A stretch of DNA of 64,000 bases. Source: Cordylochernes scorpioides. Taxonomy: Eukaryota; Arthropoda; Arachnida; Pseudoscorpiones; Chernetidae. Under the pieces are notes generated by a model that was not told the origin of the DNA, did not search any database, and saw only the letters and a list, made by a program, of their open reading frames with translations. The stretch covers positions 12,957,991-13,021,990 of the forward strand of contig CP092870.1 in NCBI GenBank assembly GCA_030710605.1, read 5' to 3'. Positions 1-12,377 of this stretch are shown one piece after another (position 1 is the stretch's first letter; every line of letters starts with the position of its first letter). Position numbers and translations under genes: made by a program.

Positions 1-1055
1 TATAGGCCGTAAAGAATAGTCATATGATTATTTTTTCGTATTTAATTGTATACGACTTCGTATACTGTCCTTTAGAAAGTCTCTTCGTGTTGGAGGGCGC
101 TCACATCTCTATCAACACGGAAAGTCAGACTGGAACTGTACAATCAGGGCCCTCGTTACTCAAAGGCGGCTTCGATGGGGCTTGACGGGCAAATCTGGGA
201 GAGTTCTGGTAGAAACATCCGTTGCCTTTTAAAGAGAAGAGCTTGCCGATATGTTTGCAATAAAAATGGTTCTACAATGGGAGGTAGAGAGAGTTATATC
301 AGGGGATCATACTAAAGATCTCGCCAGCAAAAAAAAAAATATTGATAAAACGCATTTAAATATTTGTAAATTGAATTCCGCAATTGTCTATTATTTGTAA
401 AGAGAAAGTAATTTTTCTTTAAGATTCAGCCAATTAAATCTAATTTATCATTAAGTAAAACCCAATGGTATTTCCATTTGCTGCAAAAAGAAGGGCAGAG
501 AGGTAACAAAATAAGATTTTAATTCTGATAGAGATTAATTTTAGATTATTGGGTCGATGGAAAGGTTTGGAAATGGAATGGACAGTCTTCCTTCTTTCTG
601 GTGATTCGTAGTGCATTTGATAACTAGCCTGCGACTTGGAGAGCTATCTGCGAATGATATGTAAATAAATAAAAGCATGCACAATTTACCTTTATATTGC
701 TGATTGTTTTATTTCGTAAATAAGTCAAATAGTTGTTTTTATGTAATAAAAATATAAATTAAAGATTCAAAAATATCAACTAAAAAGAAATAATGCGACA
801 GTTCAATTACAATAATGTTTATTGAGAAATTAGCTGTAAATTCTCTTCTTGAAAAATTTAGTATAACTGTGTATTTTATAATATAATATAATGCGGCTTG
901 TGATTGTAAAACGACATTTGAAAATTATACCGCATGTGTTTCTTTTCAACGAAAAATCAAAATTCATTTCAAGGAGAAATAACGATTATTTGTAACATTT
1001 AGGATGAGGTATTGAAGGGTGAATTGTGAAGAGTAATGATAAACGGAAAAATAAA
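1..1055. other. AT-rich DNA, no gene seen
   Basis: No ORF of convincing composition, RNA gene or repeat unit is visible. The stretch is AT-rich with scattered A/T runs. Confidence 0.5.
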
Positions 1056-1059
1056 AGTA

Positions 1060-1131
1060 TCCAGGGATGGGAATCAAATCCACAGTGTTCTGCTTACCGG
1101 GCAGATGCCATGTCCACTAGGCTACCTTGGA
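1060..1131 (-). pseudogene. tRNA-like relic
   Basis: The reverse complement folds roughly as a tRNA. The 7-bp acceptor stem has one mismatch. The anticodon stem is 5 bp (TCTGC/GCAGA) with loop CCGGTAA, so the nominal anticodon is GGT. The T-arm is weak with B-box-like GGATTTGATTCC. Position 33 is C instead of the near-universal U, and the T-stem has a mismatch, so it is probably a pseudogene or tRNA-derived repeat. Outside the acceptor, AACGGAAA-type sequence is repeated in inverted form on both sides and could extend the stem. Confidence 0.45.
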
Positions 1132-1235
1132 CATATATTTCCGTTCGTAAATAATACGAATAGTGTATTTTATGTTGTATTAAATGCGTAATTAAACATA
1201 AGGTATTATGGGAATTTCGTTTTAGTAGTTATGAA

Positions 1236-1375
1236 ACCAGCGGTTTCGCCACTGGGAGAGTTCACCACTGATGAGCCAGGCCCTCCTATTAATTTTTCCA
1301 TTGCAGTAAGGGCAGTAGAAATTGTTTAATTTCAAAAATAATCTTACGCCTCTAAAATAGTTCTTATTTCATAGT
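1236..1375 (+). repeat. Fragment of fold-back family A
   Basis: Carries the family core: a GTTCACCACTGATGAGCCAG segment, then a TTTTTCCATTGCAGTAAGG segment, then GTAGAAATTGTTTAATTTC. The same succession occurs near 17.6 kb and, inverted, near 17.4, 18.1 and 26.1 kb. The upstream GAAACC box is locally rearranged here (GAAACCAGCGGTTTC). The AGATGGCGC terminus found in complete copies is missing, so this is a decayed single-arm copy. Confidence 0.6.
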
Positions 1376-1689
1376 TTATATTATTATTATTGAGGTGAAA
1401 ATAATGATTGTATCAATAAATATTAAAAATATTTTAACAGAAAGATTCTATAACGGAACTAAGTTTATAAATCGGCTTTGACACGTCATTAGCTTGTTCA
1501 AAAAACAAACAAAAAAGGGATAACGAACCAAATATTATACAATCATAGAAACAAGTATATAATCTATATGTTAACTCTTTATATATATTAAAATAAATAA
1601 TTCATATATATATTATATTTAATAAAGATTTTTTGCTGTTTTGAGATTAATTACTTGTAGAGGAATTATTGGTCATTTGCTTGCTTTTG

Positions 1690-1990
1690 GTATGCAGTCG
1701 TGGAAGAGATTATAATAAAATTAGTCATCAAAAATAGCTTTAATTGCGCTAAAGGAATATATGAAAAACATTGTTTGATAAAAGTACTGCCTGGCTTAAG
1801 GCGTAAGAATAAAAAAAAATGAAAAGCTTATTTACATAAAGTACAAAGGTTTTGAGCCGGCCAGCCGGAAAGAATAACAACGAGATTTTATAGGGGAAGC
1901 ATGACCTCTGACGGTCGATTTAACAGAGTATTTGGATCTATGAAATATAATTTTAAATAGAATAATATTTTAATATAACATTTATATAAA
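1690..1990 (+). repeat. Dispersed repeat, copy 1
   Basis: About 300 bp are closely matched at 36430-36725 in the same orientation. Shared landmarks are GCAGTCGTGG, TCAAAAATAGCTTTAATTG, GCCTGGCTTAAGGCG, ATAGGGGAAGCATGA and GGATCTATGAAATATAATTT. Neither copy has a usable ORF. The family is unknown to me. Confidence 0.65.
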
Positions 1991-2517
1991 TTAATAAAAA
2001 TTAACAATTAAGGTATCTTATTTCTTGAGAAAGGCAAGCTGTCGAACTACGAGACTCTTCTACTGGCGTATCAATCTCATGTTGAGAAATACTGACTATA
2101 AAAATCGAATATTTACCTGCACACGCGTTGGCGTGCCATAACGAAATTAATACAATTAAATACATTTATAAAACCCATTATTTTATGTATTTGCATTTTA
2201 AAATATTATCATATAATTAGAAATTATAGGTTACATGTACATATAAATACATTTTATAGATTTTGTTACGACGCTTCTCAGCCGTCGATGTTTACGTAAG
2301 GTTTCTAAAAAAAACAATGTGGGTTCGTTGTGGATACAGCTTAGAACGATATCATTTATTACAAGAATTTCTAAACAAAATTGCGAGCGGCACGAGACGC
2401 TGAAAATGCAACCCGAAGAGCTCTCTTTCGGATAGCTTGTTATACAGAAAGGAGGGGAGTATCCATTTTACAATATATTACATTAGCAGATGTAAAAATA
2501 GCTTGTATGTTTCAGTG

Positions 2518-2518
<1 letters not shown>
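1991..2518. other. AT-rich DNA, no gene seen
   Basis: Nothing beyond short chance ORFs. It lies between the dispersed repeat and the TA tract into which the LTR element inserted. Confidence 0.4.

Positions 2519-2550
<32 letters not shown>
2519..2550. repeat. (TA)n microsatellite, LTR insertion site
   Basis: An uninterrupted TA run ends exactly where the 5' LTR begins. The right flank of the 3' LTR resumes with TATATATATG, so the element inserted into a TA tract and its short target duplication is hidden in the repeat. Confidence 0.8.
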
Positions 2551-2553
<3 letters not shown>

Positions 2554-3398
2554 TAATTTAAACCAACAACCCCATACTGTCTATATAACTTGTAATAAGA
2601 TTGCCATGTTGTATATAGAAACACATCTATAAATAATTATGCGCATGATTAATCTGTGTCATTGCATCACCTATGTAACGTTATTTGTACAAAGTGGATA
2701 AATAAATAAAATCTGTAATAGATTTAAAAGTTGAGCTAAAGCAGAGATCGAGCATAGTATTGCCAAAACAACAGAGTCTAAATATGGAAGTCATAAATCA
2801 GGTAGATTCACAATTCCCACGACAGGCCACCCACACTGTCACATGTGGTGGAATGCAGAGACCCCTCTCACACCTGGACAGGTAAAGGCGCCCTTTCTCA
2901 AACGCCCCTGTCACATAAGGTCCCCCCCCGTCTTTAACCTATAAATACATCACCTGACAGTGGCTTGACAGTTCAGTTCAGTTCAGTTCAGTTTTGTTTA
3001 GTTCACCCTTAGTGCAAGCCGCGTCGGTCGTATGTTATGTCGATCTCATCCAACATGTAGTTAGGAAGAACTCGTCTATATCCATCTTTTCGCTCCTAGC
3101 TCAGCTTTTATCTGTTAACGGAACTTTCTTAGTGCAACTGTGTCTTCGTTTTTTGTGTATGGATATCCCAAGCTTTTCCACTCTGCCTCGACCACGACTG
3201 CCTGCATTTTGTGAGAACTTTTAAAGGTCTTCCAAGGTGCAGAGAGGTACTGGAAAACTCTACACAAGGCTTACCAGGACTTCAACATTATTTCAGTAGT
3301 CGACAGGATCTCTACAAAAGCTACTGGAATTCCCATCTCTTATTACATGAGTCGACAGGATCTCATCACAGATAAGTCGACAGCAACTCATCATCACA
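2551..3398 (+). repeat. 5' LTR
   Basis: 848 bp, TG...CA termini, nearly identical to 7145-7994. It contains a C-run, a TATA box, repeated CAGTT pentamers and a GTCGACAGGATCTC motif repeated near the 3' end. AATAAATAAAA at about 2700 resembles a polyadenylation signal. Confidence 0.88.
2940..2990 (+). promoter_or_regulatory. LTR core promoter
   Basis: TATAAATA at 2940-2947 is followed about 33 bp later by tandem TCAGTT, which matches the arthropod initiator consensus. The same arrangement is kept in the 3' LTR (TATAAATA at 7536-7543). This supports transcription on the plus strand. Confidence 0.6.
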
Positions 3399-3428
3399 TT
3401 TAAGCCGACAGGATGACCAAAACGAAGG

Positions 3429-3707
3429 ATGACACATCGAAGAGGTAAGAAGACCGTTCAGATAGGAAGCGAGAACAAGCGAAGATGGAGGAACAAACCG
3501 ACCATTCGAACGAAACGACCAAGCAATCTCTCCCCCAAGATATTTACGGAAGAAACGCCGCCCCAAGGGACCTCCGCAGACCCGCTACAGATCGCCAACG
3601 CCGGGAGCAAGCTGACCGCGCCAACGACAGCCCCGAAATTCACGCAAGTCATGGAAACCGAGCAGAATGATGCAAACCCTGTGACAAGTTCTCCACCTTC
3701 GACTTGA
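3429..3707 (+). CDS. Hypothetical 92-residue ORF, possible gag remnant
   Basis: Lies 30 bp inside the 5' LTR, where gag would begin. The product is basic at the N-terminus (MTHRRGKKTVQ...) and rich in Thr, Pro and Lys, with no zinc knuckle or recognisable capsid motif. Overlapping ORFs in other frames have similar length, so coding is unproven. It could be a gag stub or chance. Confidence 0.2.
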   Translation: MTHRRGKKTVQIGSENKRRWRNKPTIRTKRPSNLSPKIFTEETPPQGTSADPLQIANAGSKLTAPTTAPKFTQVMETEQNDANPVTSSPPST

Positions 3708-6537
3708 CATCATCGAGACAATGATCAAGGCGACAAACCGCAATCAACGTTGGAGAAACTACAAGCTTCTACAAGCCCTGCATGGAGCGCTTTCCACGTC
3801 AGCAGGAAAACAACCAAAGATCAAGTGTCCTGACTGAACTATCTTCAAAACTGTAAGTTTTAAAATCTTACATAACTTTATCGTCAAGTTCAAAACTTGA
3901 TTTCCTATAAATTTTGTATTTATATTTTCACTTTAAGCATTTAAAATCAATTTTTACCTTTTTATATCATTTTTTATTGAATTTTTAAAACTTTCATACT
4001 CTCATTTATCAAATTTACTTTAATTTTTAATCAAATTATAAATTTCAAGTTATTACTCTCAATTTTACTCATAAAAAAAAAAAATTGCGCCCATCACGCA
4101 TTTTTACCAATTTACTAATTTTACATGTCTATCCAAAATTTATCTAAAATGGTACTACCCAAAGCTACGACTTGAAAAAAAATCATTATTATTATTATTT
4201 TTTTAATCTCATTCATCATAATTCTCAACTTATTTTTGTTTTACTTATTAGTTATCTTTATACAAAAGACCAATATCTTTATCAATTCTTAAAATTTGGT
4301 AATGTTCACCATTTTAAGTAAGCGCCCAATTTAAATTATTTGTAACTCTCACGACATTGCCCTTTTACAAGAATCATTTTAACGCTACCATAATCAACGA
4401 TTTGAAAAATATATTCAAATCTTAAATGTAAATTAGCATAGGTGAAACGCATTTTTTTTAATTGCAAAAATCGGAAGATACAATATCTTCAAAAACGCCA
4501 CTAGGGAAAACAACTATCTTTCCCAAAACAAGTTAAAAATAAAGATTCACTCCAATTCACCGCCAGTAGCTAATTTAAGTCACAGCCTTCCAAAACGATT
4601 ACAATCGTTAATATTCGAGGATAAATACACTCCCTCGTCTTTTCCTTTTACATGCATGATATTGGTCATAAACACATTTCTTTCAAAAAACCTTACAACA
4701 CTCACACATCACTTTATCCAATTGGCAACAATTTGTAGTGCGCGACTTAACACACAAATCCAAATTTCGAGTCACACAAGCGCCACTTAGCTCTATATCG
4801 TCGCCACAATAAAATAATTTCGCATTAAACATGCCACATCCATAACAATCTAAAAATGCTCAATATGTGTTCGTACAACCACCCCCCATGACTTTAGTAA
4901 ATTTGTTATTCATGGTGAAACAGTTTAGATTCTGTACGAAACAACGACTTCACGGGACACCTTTTCATTCACAATTTTTCACTTCGTGTCATAGCGCTAC
5001 ACCACAAAACCTTTTCACTTTTCAGGCCAAAGACGCCTTCATGCCTATGACATCTCACCTCAAAGCGTGTCCACGTCGAAAGTCATATCTTTCACTCACT
5101 TCTAGGATGAAATCATCGTATAACATTTTTACTAAGTCTTAACAACTACGAACACCGAGAAAATCATATCTTTCAATTATAGCAGAAAATTGCCAACTCA
5201 ACAAAAGGAGAAAGTCAGTTTCAAGTAAATCTCAAACCTAGAAAACCATCCCACATGTGTGACCACCCCAAAAAAAGAATTTCCGTGAAAAAAAGGAAGT
5301 GGACGCCCTTTATGACGTCACTGCTATCTTTGGACATCTCCTCTCTCCCCCCTCACAAGGCAGATCTTCTTGACCGCTAGCTTCATGATCGCCATTTTAA
5401 ACAAATGTTTCAAACCAACCATTTAGATTTCCTCGAGAATCTCACAAATCTCACCAACGAGATATCACAACACAACATACATTAAACATTTTACATGTTA
5501 AATTGATAACACCAATTAAAACAATTTGGTTAAGTCTTATATAGACTTTATAACGCGAAAGAGAAATCATTCTCTACATACCAGCCTTGTGGACAAACGA
5601 AGGGATCATTTCACATATTCCCAGTTTCAGAGAGTCATAAAAACACCAATGTTTACCAATGGGATATGATCTACACACAACAATTGTAACTTTTCTTCAA
5701 AAGAGACAATATTGTTCAATTTCCCACTACTTAACATTTATCTAATCATTATAATAATCTTTAATTATATTGTTATTTGTATAAAATCTTGAATAATTAT
5801 TCTTATTTTTACCTTTCAATTATATAAACAAATTTTTAATCCAACGTTGAACAAAAAAAAAAAAAAACTTTAATCAAATTTACTTTTATTTTTCATGATA
5901 TTATTTTAGTATTGTAAAACATCGATTTGTTTCAAAAATTATTTTTATTTTATTATTTATTATATATTTTATATATTACAGGTTAAATTTTGTCCACTTA
6001 CATTTTTTGTACCCGCAATCATATTTCTATATTTTTATTCACTATTTAATGAATGAAAGGAATAAAACTTCACTATATTTTATATTTGCTTAAATACCTT
6101 TATTATCTGACAATGTTTATCATCCACTATCGGGCATCTACAACAATCATATGCTTTAACCAATTCCCTATATTTTTCATCACTATCTTTCCAGTCATTG
6201 CGTCACATCAACGTAGGAAAACGACAGCACTGCTTGACAATTTATTTTTTTGATTTCGTAATTCAACAAACTCCTTGAACACAGTTCCCCAGACTTACAA
6301 ATCCAAACTTCTAGTCTGAACACGCTTCAAGAGTTTATTTCATTTCATCCGCAGAGCAAATCACCAACGCATACACAAAGCGTTCACTTTTTTCAACTTT
6401 CAACTTTTTTTTTCAGCTCTAGTGGACCACATTCAACCTTTGATTTCGAGTCAAGTCAAACCACCTACTGCCGCTACAATTCTACTTATCGCATGGCTCT
6501 ATTTCACTCCTTTCTCAATCATATTAATAAGCAACTT

Positions 6538-6876
6538 TTCTTCAACAACTTTTAACCCAATAATCCTAAAATTGTGACAAACACTGTAACCCTTATATAG
6601 GATCGCAAGTGAAACATTGCCAAGGAAGACAGCTCAAGTCTATATCCTCGCTTTGCACCTGGATCTGAGTATTTGGTTTACATGTGCACTTCTAACAATT
6701 GCATATTCTTCAACAACTTTTCAACCCCATAACACTACAATTGTGACAAAGCACTGGTACCCTATACAGGATCACAGGTGAAACATTGCCTAGGAAGACA
6801 CTCAAGTCCATATCCTCGCTTTGCACCTGGACCTAAGTATTTGATTGCATGTGTAAATCTCACAATTGCTTATTCT
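6538..6876 (+). repeat. Two-copy 168-bp tandem duplication inside the LTR element
   Basis: TTCAACAACTTTT starts at 6541 and again at 6709. Both copies then share AAACATTGCC, AGGAAGACA and ATATCCTCGCTTTGCACCTG in the same order. The copies are diverged, so this is older than the LTR insertion or was inherited from the parent element. Confidence 0.75.
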
Positions 6877-7144
6877 TTAACTACTAACCCTGTCCAACGC
6901 CCACCAATATTCTCTTAGAATGTGAATTTTTTGTCATCATTTTATTTTAATCATCTTTTTTGTTAATCAAACAGAATGTCATTTTTATTTCACTTTTATA
7001 TATCCAACAAATATCATCTTGTTATAGCCCTTTTAAACCCTCACAGTTTAAATTAATTAAAAGAAATTTTAATTACTTACCTGTGTTAGAGAGGCTTTAC
7101 CCGCCTAAACCCGGATAAACCCTTTCACTCCCGGGGCCCATCTA

Positions 7145-7994
7145 TGGTAATTTAAACCAACAACCCCATACTGTCTATATAACTTGTAATAAGATTGCCA
7201 TGTTGTATATAGAAACACATCTATAAATAATTATGCGCATGATTAATCTGTGTCATTGCATCACCTATGTAACGTTATTTGTACAAAGTGGATAAATAAA
7301 TAAAATCTGTAATAGATTTAAAAGTTGAGCTAAAGCAGAGATCGAGCATAGTATTGCCAAAACAACAGAGTCTAAATATGGAAGTCATAAATCAGGTAGA
7401 TTCACAATTCCCACGACAGGCCACCCACACTGTCACATGTGGTGGAATGCAGAGACCCCTCTCACACCTGGACAGGTAAAGGCGCCCTTTCTCAAACGTC
7501 CCTGTCACATAAGGTCCCCCCCCCCGTCTTTAAGCTATAAATACATCACCTGACAGTGGCTTGACAGTTCAGTTTAGTTCAGTTCAGTTTAGTTTAGTTC
7601 ATCCTTAGTGCAAGCCGCGTCGGTCGTATGTTATGTCGATCTCATCCAACATGTAGTTAGGAAGAACTCGTCTATCTCCATCTTTTCGCTCCTAGCTCAG
7701 CTTTTATCTGTTAACGGAACTTTCTTAGTGCAACTGTGTCTTCGTTTTTTGTGTATGGATATCCCAAGCTTTTCCACTCTGCCTCGACCACGACTGCCTG
7801 TATTTTGTGAGAACTTTTAAAGGTCTTCCAAGGTGCAGAGAGGTACTGGAAAACTCTACACAAGGCTTACCAGGACTTCAACATTATTTCAGTAGTCGAC
7901 AGGATCTCTACAAAAGCTACTGGAATTCCCATCTCTTATTACATGAGTCGACAGGATCTCATCACAGATAAGTCGACAGCAACTCATCATCACA
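7145..7994 (+). repeat. 3' LTR
   Basis: 850 bp, almost identical to 2551-3398; the 2-bp length difference lies in the C-run. It ends in ...ATCACA before TATATATATG. Confidence 0.88.
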
Positions 7995-9079
7995 TATATA
8001 TATGTTCAAATAGATATAAACTCTGTAGACATATATCTCAAATTAATTGTTAATACTATATATTGCAATATTTGGATAGAAAGGATTCCAGAAGTAATCT
8101 TTGGAAATTTCGTATGCTATTCTGTCAATGGCGTCTAACGTCTGACGTATTGAAAATGTGGCTGGTTACGCAGGGGGATATATCATTGAACGTAGGTCTT
8201 TTTCCTTTTTGTTTCTCTTATGTTTATTAATTATGATTTGAATGGATCTTCTGTGTTTTCACATATGTAGATATGTGGCATCGAATTTTTGAGATTCAAA
8301 GGAGTAAACTGCGTTGGGTTTCTGATTTGAATTCTTTCTTCGCATATATATGTATATGAAACCGGATATATCATGCAAATCATAATTAATGAACATAATA
8401 GAAACATATGTGGACAAAATACCTATGGTCTTTGACATACCTGTGAAGATTATATACCTACGTTATTCACAAACCGGCCATAATCTCAATATATCAAACG
8501 TCAGATGCCAATATCAAAATATCACACGAAAATAACAAGGTTTTCTTCTGGGGGATCCTTTCTATTCAAAGTATTCCTTCTAAACAAAATTGATTTGTCT
8601 TTAGTGCTCAAATCTATTAAAAGAAAATATTCCTCAATATCAAAAATCAATTTATATGTACAATAAACACATATATATAATTTGTATATAACAATATTTT
8701 AAAAATGTGTAAATACATAATAACGAGAGTTTTGGTGCAGGTAAACATTCGAATTTTGCAAAACAGTCGGTATTCATCAACTTATATAAACAGAATGCTC
8801 GGAATATTGATTTGAAAAAATAAGAAACCTGATTGCATATAAATGTTTATTAATTCCTAAATAAATATTAACAATATTACGTAATTTACATTTTTTATGG
8901 TTCTAATAATAAGTATAATATAAATTAATTTTAAAAAGGAATTTCGACCAAGAAAATGGTGATGTATGACATGGGATTGATTACGGTGAAATATGGAAGC
9001 TGAGATCATTGCTGATTTCCCTACAGGCTTCAGTAGCTGAGTGGTCCCTCGACGGCGCTGAATGGCTTTCAATAAATGA
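7995..9079. other. AT-rich DNA, no gene seen
   Basis: No supported gene. Some imperfect inverted similarity exists between about 8085 and 8560 (GGATAGAAAGGATTCCAGAAG against the reverse complement near 8560), which may be an old fold-back relic. Confidence 0.4.
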
Positions 9080-10897
9080 TCTTAATGGGGCTAGAGAAAT
9101 TAAGTCTTCGTCTCCTACTGTAGATGCAGGGCTAGGGAAAATAAGCTTCGTTCTGAAGTAGATACAGCGCTAAAGATATCAGTTCTTCGTCCTACAGAGA
9201 TGCAAGGCTAGGAAAATTAAGTCTTCGTCTCCTACTGCAGATGCAGGGTTAGAGAAATTAAGTCTTTGTCTCCTACTGTAGATGCAGGGCTAGGGAAAAT
9301 AAGCTTCGTTCTGATATAGATACAGCGCTAAGGATATCAGTTCTTCGTCCTACAGTAGATGCAAGGCTAGGGAAATTAAGTCTTCGTCTCCTACTGTAGA
9401 TGCAGGATTAGAGAAATTAAGTCTTTGTCTCCTACTGTAGATGCAGGGCTAGGGAAATTAAGCTTCGTTCTGAAGTAGATACAGCGCTAAGGATATCAGT
9501 TCTTCGTCCTACAGTAGATGCAAGGCTAGGGAAATTAAGTCTTCGTCTCCTACTGTAGATGCAGGGTTAGGGAAATTAAGTCTTTGTCTCCTACTGTTGA
9601 TGCAGGGCTAGGGAAATTAAGCTTCGTTCTGAAGTAGATACAGAGCTAAGGATATCAGTTCTTCGTCCTACAGTAGATGCAAGGCTAGGGATATTAAGCC
9701 TATCTACAGATACAGGGTTAGGGAAATCAAGTCTTTGTCCTAAGGTAGATGCAAGGCTAGGGAAATTAATCTTCGTTCTACAGTAGATGCAGGATGAAAG
9801 AAATCACAAAACAAATCTTCGTCCTACAGAGATGCAGGGTTAGGAAAATAATCCGCCCTACAGTATATGCAGGGTTAGAAAAATTAATCCGTCCTACAGT
9901 AAATGCAGGGTTAGAAAAATTAATCCGTCCTACAGTAGATGCAGGGTTAGAAAAATTAATCCGTCCTACAGTAGATGCAGGGCTAGAGGTATTAAACTCC
10001 GTTCTTCAGTAGATGCAGGATAAGGGAAATCACACAACAAATCTTCGTCCTACAGTAGATGCAGGGTTAGGAAAATTAATCCGTCCTACAGTAGATGCAG
10101 GGTTAGAAAAATTAATCCGTCCTACAGTAGATGCAGGGCTAGAGGTATTAAACTCCGTTCTTCAGTAGATGCAGGATAAGGGAAATCACACAACAAATCT
10201 TCGTCCTACAGTAGATGCAGGGTTAGGAAAATTAATCCGTCCTACAGTAGATGCAGGGTTAGGAAAATTAATCCGTCCTACAGTAGATGCAGGGCTAGAG
10301 GTATTAAACTCCGTTCTTCAGTAGATGCAGGATAAGGGAAATCACACAACAAATCTTCGTCCTACAGTAGATGCAGGGTTAGGAAAATTAATCCGTCCTA
10401 CAGTAGATGCAGGGCTAGAGGTATTAAACTCCGTTCTTCAGTAGATGCAGGATAAGGGAAATCACACAACAAATCTTCGTCCTACAGTAGATGCAGGGTT
10501 AGGAAAATTAATCCGTCCTACAGTAGATGCAGGGTTAGGAAAATTAATCTGTCCTACAGTGGATGCAGGGCTAGAGGTATTAAACCCCGTTCTTCAGTAG
10601 ATGCAGGATAAGGGAAATCACACAACAAATCTTCGTCCTACAGTAGATGCAGGATAAGGGAAATCACACAACAAATCTTCGTCCTACAGTAGATGCAGGG
10701 TTAGGAAAATTAATCCGTCCTACAGTAGATGCAGGGCTAGAGGTATTAAACTCCGTTCTTCAGTAGATACAGGATAAGGAAAATCACACAACAAATCTTC
10801 GTCCTACAGTAGTGCAGGGCTAGGGAAATAAAGCTCCATTCTAAATTAGATGCAGAATTAGGGGAATTAAATCTCCGTGATACAGTAGATACAGTGT
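9080..10897. repeat. 36-bp minisatellite with higher-order structure
   Basis: The array is built from diverged monomers around TAGATGCAGGGTTAGGAAA and CCGTCCTACAG; the main monomer is 36 bp. In the right half a GGCTAGAGGTATTAAA variant recurs at about 9981, 10137, 10293, 10413, 10569 and 10735. The spacings are 156, 156, 120, 156 and 166 bp, mostly 120 or 120+36, so blocks expand by whole monomers. The left half has longer 43-45 bp variants with CTTCGTCTCCTACTG. The 72-codon ORF at 9794-10012 is a product of the repeat. Confidence 0.9.
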
Positions 10898-11704
10898 TTA
10901 TTGAAAACCATTAAATATTATATCAGAATAGCAATCTATGTTTGAAAAAATATCAAAAATGGGGAACAAAACCTTTTGAAAAAAAAAAAAGACAGGACAG
11001 AGCGGAGAGTTCAGCCAGCTGAAACGAATACCCCATCCAACAGTCTCGAGTTTATTGGCAGCTCGACTCCTGCCTCTACATTATCATGGAAATTAGAAGC
11101 CCAATTTAAATCAGAACGCCTTAATTGAGGAATTGTTAATTAAAACTTTTCTCTTGGAAGGCCCATTTCCCTTGCAGAAGGACTTGAGGGTCCCTAGTGG
11201 TTAGTTGCTTTGCCATAAAGATTGCATGGGGTGCGTGATTGGCATTTCTACATAAACTCTTAAGCATTAAAGAATAGAGCTAGACTTAGGGAATCATATA
11301 TCATACAGATTAGAATAGATAAATCTAAATAAACACTTTGAAAATAAAAAAATATGGGTGCATTTACAGGTTGATATTTGGTACTATGCAATATTGAATA
11401 AGTCTTCATAAGATGCTTCTAGGCGCTACTTTGCATATCCAATATTTGTCCAAGAGGTATTCACCCGGAATGTCATTAGCTGATACCTATCTATGCACAT
11501 TTTATGGTATATGCAGTGGAGAGTAGGGGCAGACTATATATATATATATGATAGACCTCATTATTTTTTATCCTTTAATATTTTAAGATATTTAACTTAT
11601 TATGATTGTAACTTTTATAATAATGTTTTCATGCACAAATTCCCCCCACCTACTTTGTATTTTAAAATTTATTTCAACTGTGATATTATAACACTATGCG
11701 GCGC
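10898..11704. other. AT-rich DNA, no gene seen
   Basis: No gene or clear repeat. A short TA tract lies near 11536. Confidence 0.4.
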
Positions 11705-11820
11705 TAAGTTTGTGTATACAAAAATGTAATGCCTTGATAAAGGTTTGGCGTTCAGCCAACCGAAATATTGGAAAACAAATCTTTTATTAAATACAGTATA
11801 TGCCTTTTAATTATCTAATA
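11705..11820 (+). repeat. Single-arm copy of fold-back family E
   Basis: Shares ACAAAAATGTAATGCCTTGA, a GGTTTGGCGTTCAGCCAACC hairpin and GAAATATTGG with the palindromic copy at 39508-39718. The order (TTGATAA, hairpin, GAAA) resembles a degenerate hammerhead-like motif found at PLE ends, with C3 and G8 of the core altered. Confidence 0.6.
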
Positions 11821-11851
11821 TATTTATGCGAAAAAAATAATGAAAAAGGTT

Positions 11852-12377
11852 GTAGAGCTTGTGTCCTTTAAAGAAAAGTGTTTTCTTACTGGAAAGAAGC
11901 TACAGTTGAACCACTCTCTAAAAAACAACATCTAGTTGTAGAGCCAATGTGTCCTTTAAAGAAAAGTGTTTTCTTACTGGAAAGAAGCTACAGTTGAACC
12001 ACTCTCTAAAAGACAACATCTAGTTGTAGAGCCAATGTGTCCTTTAGAGAAAAGTGTTTTCTTACTGGAAAGAAGCTACAGTTGAACCACTCTCTAAAAG
12101 ACAACATCTAGTTGTAGAGCCTGTGTACTTTAGAGAAAAGTGTTTTCTTACTGGAAAGAAGCTACAGTTGAACCACTCTCTAAAAGACAACATCTAGTTG
12201 TAGAGCCTGTGTACTTTAGAGAAAAGTGTTTTCTTACTGGAAAGAAGCTACAGTTGAACCACTCTCTAAAAGACAACATCTAGTTGTAGAGCCTGTGTAC
12301 TTTAGAGAAAAGTGTTTTCTTACTGGAAAGAAGCTACAGTTGAACCACTCTCTAAAACACAACACCTAGTTGTAGAG
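11852..12377 (+). repeat. 86-88 bp tandem array, six units
   Basis: Unit starts (GAGCY) fall at about 11855, 11941, 12029, 12117, 12203, 12289 and 12375. The first units carry GCCAATGTGTCC and later ones GCCTGTGTAC. Adjacent units are almost identical, indicating recent expansion. No coding role is visible. Confidence 0.9.

Larger units (their letters stand above)
2551..7994 (+). mobile_element. LTR retrotransposon lacking coding capacity (LARD-like)
   Basis: Two direct repeats of 848 and 850 bp (2551-3398 and 7145-7994) bound a 3.75-kb internal region. Both start TGGTAA and end ATCACA, so the termini are TG...CA. They differ by only a few substitutions and a C-run length change, which implies recent insertion. 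The internal region is extremely AT-rich and has no gag, protease, reverse transcriptase or integrase reading frame; the longest ORFs are about 90 codons. This fits a large retrotransposon derivative mobilised in trans. I see no obvious primer-binding site or polypurine tract. The plus orientation rests on the LTR promoter. A partial-length ordinary element is less likely, because both LTRs are intact. Confidence 0.85.

Noticed and set aside
9794-10012. Repeat-peptide ORF in the 36-bp minisatellite
   Set aside because: 36 is a multiple of three, so an open frame repeats automatically; the flanking array closes it.
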